From positions 137,660 to 201,659 of the forward strand of contig PQAF01000003.1 of NCBI GenBank assembly GCA_003105015.1: 64,000 bases of DNA. Reading direction: 5' to 3'. The position numbers and the translations under genes were made by a program. Numbering within the stretch: position 1 is the first letter of the stretch; every line of letters starts with the position of its first letter. This document shows, in pieces, positions 1 through 9,073 of the stretch. The notes under the pieces were generated by a model. It was not told the origin of the DNA and made no database searches. It was given only the letters and a program-made list of their open reading frames with translations. The DNA comes from Rhodocyclales bacterium. Lineage in GTDB: Bacteria > Pseudomonadota > Gammaproteobacteria > Burkholderiales > Rhodocyclaceae.

Positions 1-3000
1 GTGCTGGAGCAAGAGAAGCCCACCGAAGCCGAGCGGGCACTGTTGGCGCCCAAGTCCCTCACGGCGCTGGATCGGGTGGCTGAGATCGACCAGAAACTGG
101 CGGCCCCTGACCTGAATGAAGACGAAGCCCAGCCCCTGCGCGCCGAGCGCGAGCAGATCACAGCCGGCTGGCCGCAGGCGGTGCCGGGTCTGGCGACGAC
201 GTTCTCGACCGAAACCGGGGTACGCCTGGCCGGCCGCTACGCCCTCATGGATGCCGACGACCTCACCACCAGCCACGACACCAACCTGCGCCCGGTGGCC
301 GCCTATCCGGCGGAACTGCAGCCGCGCGAGCGCGAGCGGCATGCCTCTGAAATGCAGGTGCAGCAGATCACGCAGAAGCTGGATCCGGCGCGCCTGGGTG
401 AATCTGCGGATGTGGCAACTGGTGCCCCCATCGTCGGCGCCGACGGTCTGGTGGAATCCGGCAACGCCCGCAGCATCGCCCTCAAGCGTGTCTATCAGGC
501 GAACGGACAGAAAGCCGAGAACTACCGGCAGTTCCTGCGCGACAACGCTACCCGCTTTGGTGTCACCGCCGAGGAAGTGGAGAGCATGTCCAGTCCGGTC
601 CTGGTGCGCGTGCGCGAGACTCCGGTGAATCGCGCCGAGTTCGCCCGCCAGGCCAACCAGGCGACGGTGGCGCGCATGAGCCCGAGCGAGCAGGCGAAGG
701 CCGACGCCGCCATGATGGACACGCTGGACGACCTGCAGCCGGATGAGCAGGGCGATTTCATGTCCGGCAACTCGAGGCCGTTCGTGCGGCGCTTCCTGGC
801 CAAGCTGCCGGCGACCGAGCAGGCCGGCATGATCGACGCCCAGGGCAACCTGTCGCAGACCGGCTACAGCCGCATCCGCAACGCCGTGCTGGCGCGGGCC
901 TACGGCGATTCTCCGGTGCTGCTGCGCATGACGGAAAGCCTCGACGACAATCTGCGCAACGTCTCGAAGGCGCTCATGCAGGTGGCGCCGCAGGTGGCCA
1001 AGACACGCGAGGCGATTTCGGAAGGCGCGCTCCACGATGCCGACATCGCGCCAGACTTGATGGCCGCGGTGGAAGAGCTGTCGCGCCTGCGCGACGCCGG
1101 ACAGTCGGTGAAGGAGTCCCTGGCGCAGGCCGGCATGTTCGGCGACAAGCTGGCGCCGGAAACCCGCGACCTGTTGGCCTTCCTCGACGAGAACATCCGG
1201 CGCCCGCGGCAGATCGCCGCCTTCATCCAGCGTTACATGGAGGGGCTGGCCGCTGCGGGCAACCCGAATCAAGGTACCCTGCTAGGCGATGCGACGGCGC
1301 CGGCGAAGGGCGATCTACTGGCCGCCGCGAAACGAGGCGAAGATGGAGCAGTTGCAGGCATTACCGAAGACACCGGCGGGCGACAGCCTGGAGAAGACCA
1401 AGAAGTTGGTGCAGGGACTCAACCGAAACCCGCGGATGCAGCGAGCGGTCAAGGCCGCGATGGCAGCGATGCGAGCGCCCGGCAGCAAGCCGCCGCCGAC
1501 TTCCGCGACGCCCTGAACGACCTGGGCGCGATCACCCGTGATTTCGCCGGCGTGGCGCGCCTCGTGCCGGAGGACCACCCCGGCCTGATGGACGCCCTGG
1601 TGCGCCTGTTCGACGCCGCCATCCGGCTGGGCTACCACGATGCGAAGAAGGCGGTGGCCTACGTCAAGGAGCAGCTGCGCTCCGACGTGCGGTTCAAGAC
1701 GGTCTGGAACAAGATCCTGCCGGAGACCTACCGCAAGGCGGCAAGGCTGGCGGCGGAACAGCGGCAGGGCGGAGAAGATGATCTGCTTGGTGCCGCAACT
1801 ACTAAATCTGAGGAGATTGGTAGTTCGTCAGTAGACGGGAAAGGCAGTCCCGACGAGGCGGCGGAAGGTGGTAACCAAGAGGTTGTCACCGAGTTCGTGA
1901 AGGCACCCGATGGCTCCATCGACTTCGGCGAGATCACCGAGGAGCAGGCGTTGGCGATGCGCAGGCAGGCGGGAAAGATCAGGCTGACGCGCGGAGAGCA
2001 CAACGAAGACGGGACTGGTCACGGGCTTGCGCACATCGAGGCGAACCACGGCAAACAGATTCGCAATGCCGGCTTCGAGTCTGTCGAGGCTTTCGTATCG
2101 CACGTCGCCACCAAATTCAACGAAATCCTGCAGGGAAGCGGGCGACAACTGCTGGTCGCGGTGGACGGCGAACGGCAGGACGTGATGTTCGTGCAACTGG
2201 AACCAGACGAAACGGGAGATTTCTACCGAATCAATACCGCGTTCCCGGCGAGCCGGGATTACCTGGAAAAGCAGCAGAGAAAAGGGATGAAGCTGCTTTG
2301 GGGTGGGAGCGAACCCGCATCTCCTGTCGCCGGACAACAGGCCCTATACGCTGACAACCCTGAAGGTGATTCCGGTCAGGATGCCCCCATCGCTCAGGGC
2401 CAAAGCAGCGAAGGCACTATACCACCGGCCACCACGCCAGGCAACCGCGCTGGGGGCCTCGTCGAGCAGACCAAAGCCCTGTTCGATCGTCTGCGCGACG
2501 GCGCCGCCACGCTCGACGAGTTCAAAGCCGGATTCTCGGCTGTAGTCGACGGCAAGGAAAGTATCAAGTCCGAACTGTCGGCCCTCACGAAGGACGCCAT
2601 TTTCAAGCGCTTCCCCGGACTAGCCTACCGCTACAAGAACGAGAAAAAGGCCGAGGTCGTCGATGCCGCCTACCGCTCGATGCTGGACTCGTTTGTGCTC
2701 GGCGATTCGATCTCGTGGCGCATGGGCGAGAAGTACGAGGATGTGATTCGCGGCTATGTCGAGAAGACGACAGAGGAATCCCTGCGCGAGTTCGCCGGCA
2801 AGGTGAAGTCCGCCAGGGAGGAGCGCGAGGCGCTGCAGAAGGAAGCCGAGGCGGGCATGGAGAATCCCGTCACCCTGGACGACTACAAGCGCATCCTCGC
2901 CGCGAAGGCGGAAGAGATCGGCGAAGGCGCCACCTTCACGCAGGCGCGCATGGCGATGACGCCGGAGCAGCGCCAGCGCTTCGATGAGCTTACCGCGGAG

Positions 3001-6000
3001 AAGTCCCGCGATGAGCGCCGGGCGCGGGCAGATCAGCAGAAGACCGAGGTTCGCGTCGCCGCCGCGACGACGGAAGGCCGGATCGTCGAGACGAAACACA
3101 CCAAGACCGGCGAACCGCTGTTCGTGGTAAAGGCTGCCGAGCGTGTTGAGCGTGACGTCTACAACCAGTGGAACGCCACGGCGAAGAAGATGGGGGGCTG
3201 GTACAGCAGCTACCGTGCCGCTGGTGCCGTGCCTGGCTTCCAGTTCAAGACGCGCGAGAATGCCAAAGCCTTCCTGCAATACCTTGGCGGCGACACCGAG
3301 CAGGCGCAGTCGGTGGTACAGGACCGCCGTGACGCCTTCACCGACGACCGCAGTCAGACGGCTGTCGAGCGCCTGAACGAAATGGCAGACCGGCTGGACG
3401 CGCAGGCAGACGAGACCCTGTCCGTCGAGCGCAAGCAGAACACTGCCCGCCGGGCGCGCATGGCCGCCGGTGCCGAGGCATCGGCAAACGCAGACAAGGC
3501 CATGGCGCAGACGATGCGCAACATCGCCGCCGCCATCGAATCCGGGCAGGCGAAGTTCCTTGATCGCGTGCGCCAGAAGGTGCAGATCGAGCGCCTGCAA
3601 AATTGGTTGAGCAGTGCGCGCTACGCCGAGCGCGCGGCGAAATACCAGACCTACGGAGAGCAGGAGAAGCACAAAAACGACCCTCCGACAGGCGAGACAG
3701 CCGACTACGCCGCATTCCCAACCTTCACGGCCTACCGTTCCGACCTGGCGCGCATGGCCCGCCGGCTGCTGGAGATCGACGGCGCCAAGCAGCTGGGCAC
3801 GCGCCTGCTCAAGGTCGCCGACGACGTGACGGCCGAGTACAAGAAGTTCGCCAAGGAGAACCTTTATCGGGTTTCGACGTTCAAGGGCGCGGACGGCAGA
3901 GAGGCGGTATTCCGCACGGCGGACGACGCCGAAGCCGCGATTGCGCGCTCCGGATTCAAGGGCAAGGCAACGACGATCTCTTTCAAGCGCGGCGAGCATC
4001 TGGTCATCATGGGGCCAGAGATGGCGAAAGAGGCTGGCTTGTGGCATGGCGACCCCGACAAGCGCATCACGCTCACCCCTGATCTCGCCGAAGAGATCGT
4101 CGCCAAAGCCAAAGGCCGCGACATCGGCATGCCATGGACGTTCGATGCTGTGGCCGCAGACCGTGCGCGCCTGAAGGCCATGGGCATCGAGACGCCGGCC
4201 GAGTTTCGCGCTGCTCTGCGCGAGTTCATCGCCATGCGCGAAGCCCCGAAGGCGCCGGATCGCGTCAAGGAACTCGAGCGCAAGATGATCGGCCGCGCCA
4301 ATGACGGCCTGGACTTCTTCCCGACGCCTGCCGAGACCGCGCAGGCCATGATCGACGCCGCCGAACTGAAAGAAGACATGGCAGTTCTTGAACCGTCCGC
4401 TGGCTGGGGGCATATCGCCGAGAAGATCCGCGAGGCTGGCGTGGAGCCAGATGTCGTCGAACTTGCCGCCGACCGCCGCGAACTGCTGGAGGCGAAGGGC
4501 TTTACCATCGTCGGCAGTGACTTCATTGACGTGGACGGCGAGTACGACCGCATCATCCTCAACCCGCCGTTCTCCGACCGCCGCGACGCCGAGCACGTAC
4601 AGCACGCCTATGCCCTGCTGAAGCCCGGCGGCCGGCTGGTGGCGCTGATGGGTGAGGGGGTGTTCTTCGGCCAGGACAAGAAGGCACAGGAATTCCGCGA
4701 ATGGCTGGAATCCGTGGGCGGCACGTCCGAGAAGCTGGAGGCGGGGACGTTCCTCGATCCGTCGCTTCCCGCCAACACCGGCGTGAATGCCCGCATGGTG
4801 GTGGTTGATAGGGTTGGGGATAGCGGAGCTACGCGACTGAGCAGAAATGATCGGCCAGCCGATGACGGTCTGGCCTTCGCGCAGACCGTCCTTTCCGAGT
4901 TGGCCGACGTCGACGACCTCTATCGCTACCCGGTCAGCAAGGCCGGCACGCTGGAAGGCGTGATGGCCGACATCGACCCGACCATCACCTACCTTCGCGA
5001 AGTCACGCGGCCCGACGAAAAGAGCGAAACCGGGGCCGACAAGGTGCACATGTTCCGCATCAAGGCCGGGCGCGTCTTCTACGTCTTCGAGCGCGGCAAC
5101 GAGGTCTGGATCGACGTGAGCCGGCTGCAGGAGGGAGACAGGGGCTCCGAGATTTATCATGCCGTGGCCAACTATGCCTTCAACACGCACAAGGTTTTCA
5201 TCGGCGATCCGGTCGGGCTGTCCGAGGCGGCGACGGTGCGCCGCACCAGCGCCATGCTGTCGTCCGTGCTGCGCTTCGGCACTACAAGGCATTTTGATGC
5301 CGCACAGGAACAGCTTTATGGCTTCAAGGCCATCGGAGTGGAGCCGCTGGATTGGAGCGGGTCAGACGTTGAAAAAACCAAGGCGTTGATCCATACTTTC
5401 GTCAAGACGATCGAAAACAACTTCCCGGCCATCGATGACTACCACTACGACTTCCAGCGCGGCCAGTTCTACGACCAGGCGGGCAATCCGGTCACCCTAT
5501 CTCGCTTTGATGCCGCTGCACGACTATCTGGTGAGGCTAGAGCTGGGCGCGATTCTCTGCGAAGAGCTGTTTTCCTCCGCTCCCTTGTACGCGAAACACA
5601 AGGGCGACCGGGAATACTGGAGAGGGTTCTTCGCGGGGGGCATCAATTCGTTGCCGGAGGAAATGTTGCAAAACTGTTCTCCCGAGCAGAAAGCGGAAGC
5701 CGTGGCGAACGTGACGGCCATGGGCTATCCGCCCGGGACCTGAAAGCGGTTGTTTCCCGCGTAGCAAAGGGTTTCAAGAACCTCCCCGCAGTCCACGCCC
5801 TGGAATCTCCCGAGCAGGCGCCAAAGGAACTCCGCGACTACATCGAGCAGGCCGGGGCCTGGGATGATGTCGAAGGTGCGACCCACGACGGCGAGATCTA
5901 TCTTTTTGCCTCCGGCCTGGCCAACGAGGCGCGCGCCGAGCATGTGCTTGCCGTGCATGAAATCACGCACTACGGCTTGCGTGGCGTCATAGGCAAGGAT

Positions 6001-8943
6001 CTCGACGCCGCCCTGCAGCACGTCTGGCTGAACAATACAAAGGTGCGCGAGGAGGCCGCCGTCCTGCGCAAACGTCTTGGCTTGGAGTCCAATGTTGAAG
6101 CCGTCGAGGAAGTCCTGGCAGATTTGCCGGCGGCCGACCTGGTGAAGCTGAAGGGCTGGCGGAAGGTGGTCAAGGCGGTGCGCGACTGGATGGCCAAGGC
6201 TGGTGCCAAAGCCCTTGCCGCCCGGCTGGACGCCTGGCTGACCGCCGGCATGGACGAGCAGCAGAAGGCGGATCTGTTCGTTGCCGATCTGGTGGTGGCC
6301 GCACGCGAATGGGTGCGGACCGGGAAGCAGAAGGGCGGCGCGGTTGCCATGACCGGCACGCGCCTGGCTGACCGATCGACGGCGAGTGACGCCGAAGCCC
6401 AGCAGAAATGGTTGCAGCGCGAGGCGAAGGCCCGCGGCTACAAGTCGGTCGACGACATGGCCGCCAAGAACGCAAAAGCATTCGAGAACCTGGCGGCGCT
6501 GTGGCGGAAAAAACATCCGGTGGATGGTGCGCGGCTCTCGCGTTCCGCACCGCCAACGTCGTCGGCACCACCTCAGCAGCCGGCCGGCAACCTCTCGCCC
6601 CCTCTCCGGAAGCACTGGACTGCCTACGCCGACCGCGTGATCGGCCGCATGGATTCGGCGATCAACGGCCTGCACGGCCTGCCGGATCAGGCCCGCTATC
6701 TGGCCGACCGCTATCTGGCGATGGGCAAGATCGGCCAGATCGACGAGATCGCCGGCGCCATCCGCATGTCGTTCGGCTCGGCGACGGCCGAAGACAAGAA
6801 GGCCGTCTATGCCTACCTCACCACGCGTGGCGCCGATCCGTCCAAGATCAAGGACGCCGCGGTGCGCGACACGGCCGAGAAGACCAAGAAGTACATCGGC
6901 ACGGTGGGCGACGCCCTGGTGGCGCGCGGCCTGATCCCGGAAGCCTCGCGCGAGGAATATCGCGACCGCTACCTGCCGCGCCTGTACCTGGCGCACCTGC
7001 TCGACGACTCGTCCTGGCGGGCCATCGGCGCCGGCAAGAAGGTCTCCGACCAGGGCTACCTGAAGGAGCGCAACAAGGACTTGCCCGAGGAATACCGGCG
7101 CGTCATCCTGGGCGAGGTCACGGATCCTGCCTTCCTGGCGGCTTCCGCCATCGCCCAGCCCATGCGCGACATGGCCATTCTCGACTGGTTGGAGAAGATC
7201 AGCGGCAACGAGCAATGGGTCTGGAAGAAAGACCTGTCGATGTGGGGTGGCCGCAAGGTCTCGACGCACTGGCTGCTGGCCGAATCCGACGCCATGCTCG
7301 AGCGCGCCCAGCTCTACGAATCCGACGCCGACGCCAAGAAGGCCGAGGCGATAGCGAACGAGATGCGCAAAACGGCGCTTACCGCCATGGGCGAACAGCC
7401 GAAAGAGCTCGGCGACTACAAGCGCCTGCCCAACACGGCGCGCTACGGCCGTCTGCGCGGCCTGCTGGTGCGGCGCGAAATTTACGACGACCTGATCGGC
7501 TTGGGCGAGGGCATCCCGCGTGACGCCGGCTGGGCCGAGAAGGCGCTGGGGCAGGGCGGCGCCGGCACCAAGGCGCAGCAGTTGTGGAAGACTTCGAAAG
7601 TAGCGCTCAACCCGCCCGGCCAGATCCGCAACTTCATCTCGAACGCGGTCCTGCTGCAGTTGTCCGGCGTGCCGCTGCATCGCCTGCCGTGGCTGTTCGT
7701 GCGCGCCATGCGCGAGATGACCGACGGCGGCGCGCATTACCAGGTGGCCAAGAAGTACGGCGTGACCGTCAGCACCTTCGCCGCGCAGGAACTCTTCCGC
7801 GCCAAGCGTGACCTGCTTGAGCTCGAGCGCGAGATGCGCGGCAACCATCCGGTGCTGGCGATCCAGCGCGTGGCGGCCTTCATCATGGACAAGGCCGGCG
7901 ACGCCTACCAGTGGTCGGAGACCGTCATGAAGACGGCGAAGATCATCGACGCCATGGAGCGCGAGAAGCTGAGCGAGGCGGATGCCGCGCTGGAGGCGCA
8001 GAAATGGGTGTTCGACTACAGCTTGGTCGACAGAAACGTCCGCTACCTGCGCAACGCTCCGGTTGGCATGCCGTTCCTGACCTTCTCAACGAAGGTGGCG
8101 CCGCGCCTGCTGGAGGTGGCGGCGAAGCATCCGCAGCGCTTCCTGCCCTGGGTGATCCTGCACTACGGCATGATGCAGGCCGCCGCCATGGCGCTGGGCG
8201 GCGACGGCGACGACTGGGACAAGCTGCGCATGGCTCTGCCGGAATGGCTGCGCGAGAAGCCGCACGCGCTGCCGCTGCCCTGGCGGGACTCAGAGGGGCG
8301 CATCCAGTTCGCCGACATCGGCTACTACTTCCCGTGGCAGCAATGGCTGCAGCTGGCCGGCGAGGTCTCGCATGGCGAGGTCAGCGATGCCCTGCGCACG
8401 GCCGGCATCATCGGCGGACCGCTGCCTGACCTGATCGTGGCCGCCAAGACTGGCATCGACCCATTCACCAAAAAGGAAATCGCCAACGATGGCGACCCGC
8501 CGATGGAGAGGGGCGTCGCCTGGCTGAACTACGCCTGGAACATGGCGGCACCGCCGTTCCTGACCTCCAACGGCTTTTTGTCACCGATGGGTCTGATCGA
8601 CAAGCAGTATGGCGGCAAGCTGGCGCAGGGCGTCACCGGCACCACGGACAAGTACGGCGACCCGCGCGCCACCACGCCGCAGGCGATCATCGGGCTGCTG
8701 GGAGTGAACATCAAGGGTATCGACCCGAGCCACAGCCGGGCCCAGGAGTTGAAGCGGTTGATGGGTGAGACCATCGACAGCAAGCAGCGCCTGAAGCAGC
8801 GCCTGCAGGATCAGAGCCTGACGCCAGACGAGAAGCGGAAGATCATGAAGCTCTACCAGGACGAGATGGGGAAGCGGGCCGAGAAGCTGCGGGAATACAG
8901 CGACGAGAGCACGGTGCCGGAGTTCGCGCGACCAAGGAAGTAG
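1..8943 (+). CDS. Giant phage-type polyvalent protein (5'-partial at window edge)
   Basis: The reading frame is open from base 1, so the gene probably starts upstream; 2980 residues are visible. Residues about 85-235 resemble the ParB/DdrB-like domain of polyvalent proteins (GADGLVESGNAR near 145). Residues about 634-770 resemble the phage barnase/colicin E5-like nuclease group (GHGLAHIEANH). Residues about 1439-1603 form an N6-adenine DNA methyltransferase (motif I VLEPSAGWG at 1462, NPPF at 1521-1524). A zincin-like motif HEITH lies at 1986-1990, and the last 700 residues look like a large-polyvalent-protein C-terminal domain (NPPGQIRNFISNAV near 2537). Such proteins occur in temperate podophages and conjugative elements, where they are thought to be injected with the DNA and to protect it from host defence. 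The domain calls are from memory of family signatures. The stop lies about 130 bp from a chromosomal gene, so this is probably the right end of the element. Confidence 0.8.
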   Translation: MLEQEKPTEAERALLAPKSLTALDRVAEIDQKLAAPDLNEDEAQPLRAEREQITAGWPQAVPGLATTFSTETGVRLAGRYALMDADDLTTSHDTNLRPVAAYPAELQPRERERHASEMQVQQITQKLDPARLGESADVATGAPIVGADGLVESGNARSIALKRVYQANGQKAENYRQFLRDNATRFGVTAEEVESMSSPVLVRVRETPVNRAEFARQANQATVARMSPSEQAKADAAMMDTLDDLQPDEQGDFMSGNSRPFVRRFLAKLPATEQAGMIDAQGNLSQTGYSRIRNAVLARAYGDSPVLLRMTESLDDNLRNVSKALMQVAPQVAKTREAISEGALHDADIAPDLMAAVEELSRLRDAGQSVKESLAQAGMFGDKLAPETRDLLAFLDENIRRPRQIAAFIQRYMEGLAAAGNPNQGTLLGDATAPAKGDLLAAAKRGEDGAVAGITEDTGGRQPGEDQEVGAGTQPKPADAASGQGRDGSDASARQQAAADFRDALNDLGAITRDFAGVARLVPEDHPGLMDALVRLFDAAIRLGYHDAKKAVAYVKEQLRSDVRFKTVWNKILPETYRKAARLAAEQRQGGEDDLLGAATTKSEEIGSSSVDGKGSPDEAAEGGNQEVVTEFVKAPDGSIDFGEITEEQALAMRRQAGKIRLTRGEHNEDGTGHGLAHIEANHGKQIRNAGFESVEAFVSHVATKFNEILQGSGRQLLVAVDGERQDVMFVQLEPDETGDFYRINTAFPASRDYLEKQQRKGMKLLWGGSEPASPVAGQQALYADNPEGDSGQDAPIAQGQSSEGTIPPATTPGNRAGGLVEQTKALFDRLRDGAATLDEFKAGFSAVVDGKESIKSELSALTKDAIFKRFPGLAYRYKNEKKAEVVDAAYRSMLDSFVLGDSISWRMGEKYEDVIRGYVEKTTEESLREFAGKVKSAREEREALQKEAEAGMENPVTLDDYKRILAAKAEEIGEGATFTQARMAMTPEQRQRFDELTAEKSRDERRARADQQKTEVRVAAATTEGRIVETKHTKTGEPLFVVKAAERVERDVYNQWNATAKKMGGWYSSYRAAGAVPGFQFKTRENAKAFLQYLGGDTEQAQSVVQDRRDAFTDDRSQTAVERLNEMADRLDAQADETLSVERKQNTARRARMAAGAEASANADKAMAQTMRNIAAAIESGQAKFLDRVRQKVQIERLQNWLSSARYAERAAKYQTYGEQEKHKNDPPTGETADYAAFPTFTAYRSDLARMARRLLEIDGAKQLGTRLLKVADDVTAEYKKFAKENLYRVSTFKGADGREAVFRTADDAEAAIARSGFKGKATTISFKRGEHLVIMGPEMAKEAGLWHGDPDKRITLTPDLAEEIVAKAKGRDIGMPWTFDAVAADRARLKAMGIETPAEFRAALREFIAMREAPKAPDRVKELERKMIGRANDGLDFFPTPAETAQAMIDAAELKEDMAVLEPSAGWGHIAEKIREAGVEPDVVELAADRRELLEAKGFTIVGSDFIDVDGEYDRIILNPPFSDRRDAEHVQHAYALLKPGGRLVALMGEGVFFGQDKKAQEFREWLESVGGTSEKLEAGTFLDPSLPANTGVNARMVVVDRVGDSGATRLSRNDRPADDGLAFAQTVLSELADVDDLYRYPVSKAGTLEGVMADIDPTITYLREVTRPDEKSETGADKVHMFRIKAGRVFYVFERGNEVWIDVSRLQEGDRGSEIYHAVANYAFNTHKVFIGDPVGLSEAATVRRTSAMLSSVLRFGTTRHFDAAQEQLYGFKAIGVEPLDWSGSDVEKTKALIHTFVKTIENNFPAIDDYHYDFQRGQFYDQAGNPVTLSRFDAAARLSGEARAGRDSLRRAVFLRSLVRETQGRPGILERVLRGGHQFVAGGNVAKLFSRAESGSRGERDGHGLSARDLKAVVSRVAKGFKNLPAVHALESPEQAPKELRDYIEQAGAWDDVEGATHDGEIYLFASGLANEARAEHVLAVHEITHYGLRGVIGKDLDAALQHVWLNNTKVREEAAVLRKRLGLESNVEAVEEVLADLPAADLVKLKGWRKVVKAVRDWMAKAGAKALAARLDAWLTAGMDEQQKADLFVADLVVAAREWVRTGKQKGGAVAMTGTRLADRSTASDAEAQQKWLQREAKARGYKSVDDMAAKNAKAFENLAALWRKKHPVDGARLSRSAPPTSSAPPQQPAGNLSPPLRKHWTAYADRVIGRMDSAINGLHGLPDQARYLADRYLAMGKIGQIDEIAGAIRMSFGSATAEDKKAVYAYLTTRGADPSKIKDAAVRDTAEKTKKYIGTVGDALVARGLIPEASREEYRDRYLPRLYLAHLLDDSSWRAIGAGKKVSDQGYLKERNKDLPEEYRRVILGEVTDPAFLAASAIAQPMRDMAILDWLEKISGNEQWVWKKDLSMWGGRKVSTHWLLAESDAMLERAQLYESDADAKKAEAIANEMRKTALTAMGEQPKELGDYKRLPNTARYGRLRGLLVRREIYDDLIGLGEGIPRDAGWAEKALGQGGAGTKAQQLWKTSKVALNPPGQIRNFISNAVLLQLSGVPLHRLPWLFVRAMREMTDGGAHYQVAKKYGVTVSTFAAQELFRAKRDLLELEREMRGNHPVLAIQRVAAFIMDKAGDAYQWSETVMKTAKIIDAMEREKLSEADAALEAQKWVFDYSLVDRNVRYLRNAPVGMPFLTFSTKVAPRLLEVAAKHPQRFLPWVILHYGMMQAAAMALGGDGDDWDKLRMALPEWLREKPHALPLPWRDSEGRIQFADIGYYFPWQQWLQLAGEVSHGEVSDALRTAGIIGGPLPDLIVAAKTGIDPFTKKEIANDGDPPMERGVAWLNYAWNMAAPPFLTSNGFLSPMGLIDKQYGGKLAQGVTGTTDKYGDPRATTPQAIIGLLGVNIKGIDPSHSRAQELKRLMGETIDSKQRLKQRLQDQSLTPDEKRKIMKLYQDEMGKRAEKLREYSDESTVPEFARPRK
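1343..1516 (+). CDS. Possible nested small ORF (57 aa) in frame 2 of the polyvalent gene
   Basis: An ATG preceded by GAGG five bases upstream opens a 57-residue frame beginning MEQLQALPKTP. It is rich in Lys, Gln and Ala (DSLEKTKKLVQGLNRNPRM) and looks protein-like. In the main frame the same DNA encodes a low-complexity Gly/Asp/Gln linker. No family is recognised. It may be a true overlapping gene, a relic of a gene absorbed into the giant protein, or chance in GC-rich DNA. Confidence 0.25.
   Translation: MEQLQALPKTPAGDSLEKTKKLVQGLNRNPRMQRAVKAAMAAMRAPGSKPPPTSATP
5510..5743 (+). CDS. Possible nested small ORF (77 aa) in frame 2 of the polyvalent gene
   Basis: This frame, opening MPLHDYLVRLELGAILCEEL, has the composition of a real globular protein, including aromatics, two Cys and phrases such as EYWRGFFAGGINSLPEEM. 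The main frame over the same bases is an Arg/Gly/Ser-rich linker between an LPD-type segment and the HEITH zincin-like domain. Codon third positions are GC-rich in this frame. No clear Shine-Dalgarno sequence precedes the ATG. Function unknown. Confidence 0.35.
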   Translation: MPLHDYLVRLELGAILCEELFSSAPLYAKHKGDREYWRGFFAGGINSLPEEMLQNCSPEQKAEAVANVTAMGYPPGT

Positions 8944-8952
8944 GCGGGCGAC

Positions 8953-8970
8953 TGATACGAAATTGATACG
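8953..8970 (+). repeat. Tandem TGATACG pair just past the polyvalent gene
   Basis: TGATACG occurs at 8953-8959 and again at 8964-8970, an 11 bp period, 9 bp after the stop codon. Short repeats at the end of a phage-like block could be recombinase or transposase binding sites at the element end. No integrase or tRNA target is visible here. Confidence 0.3.
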
Positions 8971-8974
8971 GCCG

Positions 8975-8991
8975 CCATGTGTTTCACATGG
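8975..8991. repeat. Perfect 7 bp inverted repeat (hairpin) at probable element end
   Basis: CCATGTG-TTT-CACATGG forms a perfect 7 bp stem with a 3-base loop. There is no T-run, so it is not a standard terminator. Bases 8980-8995 match the chromosomal parS consensus TGTTNCACGTGNAACA at 14 of 16 positions. It may be an element-end hairpin or a degenerate parS-like site. Confidence 0.4.
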
Positions 8992-9058
8992 AACGGCTCC
9001 CATTGAACTACGAGGAGCGCGGGCGCGTATTTTAGCAGGTTGCCGCGCAGCGCTCCGC

Positions 9059-9064
9059 TATAAT
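9059..9064 (+). promoter_or_regulatory. TATAAT -10 box 9 bases before the peroxiredoxin start
   Basis: A perfect TATAAT ends 9 bases before the ATG at 9074. No good -35 is seen at 16-18 bp spacing. If used, the transcript would begin about 2-3 bases before the start codon and be nearly leaderless. Confidence 0.35.
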
Positions 9065-9073
9065 CCGGGACCC

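Noticed and set aside
2620..5292. 890-codon minus-strand ORF opposite the polyvalent gene
   Set aside because: Antisense artefact; the plus strand carries recognisable methyltransferase motifs in this region.
8980..8995. True chromosomal parS site
   Set aside because: Two mismatches including the central G; a single degenerate site far from any visible parAB or origin. Kept only as a low-grade observation.
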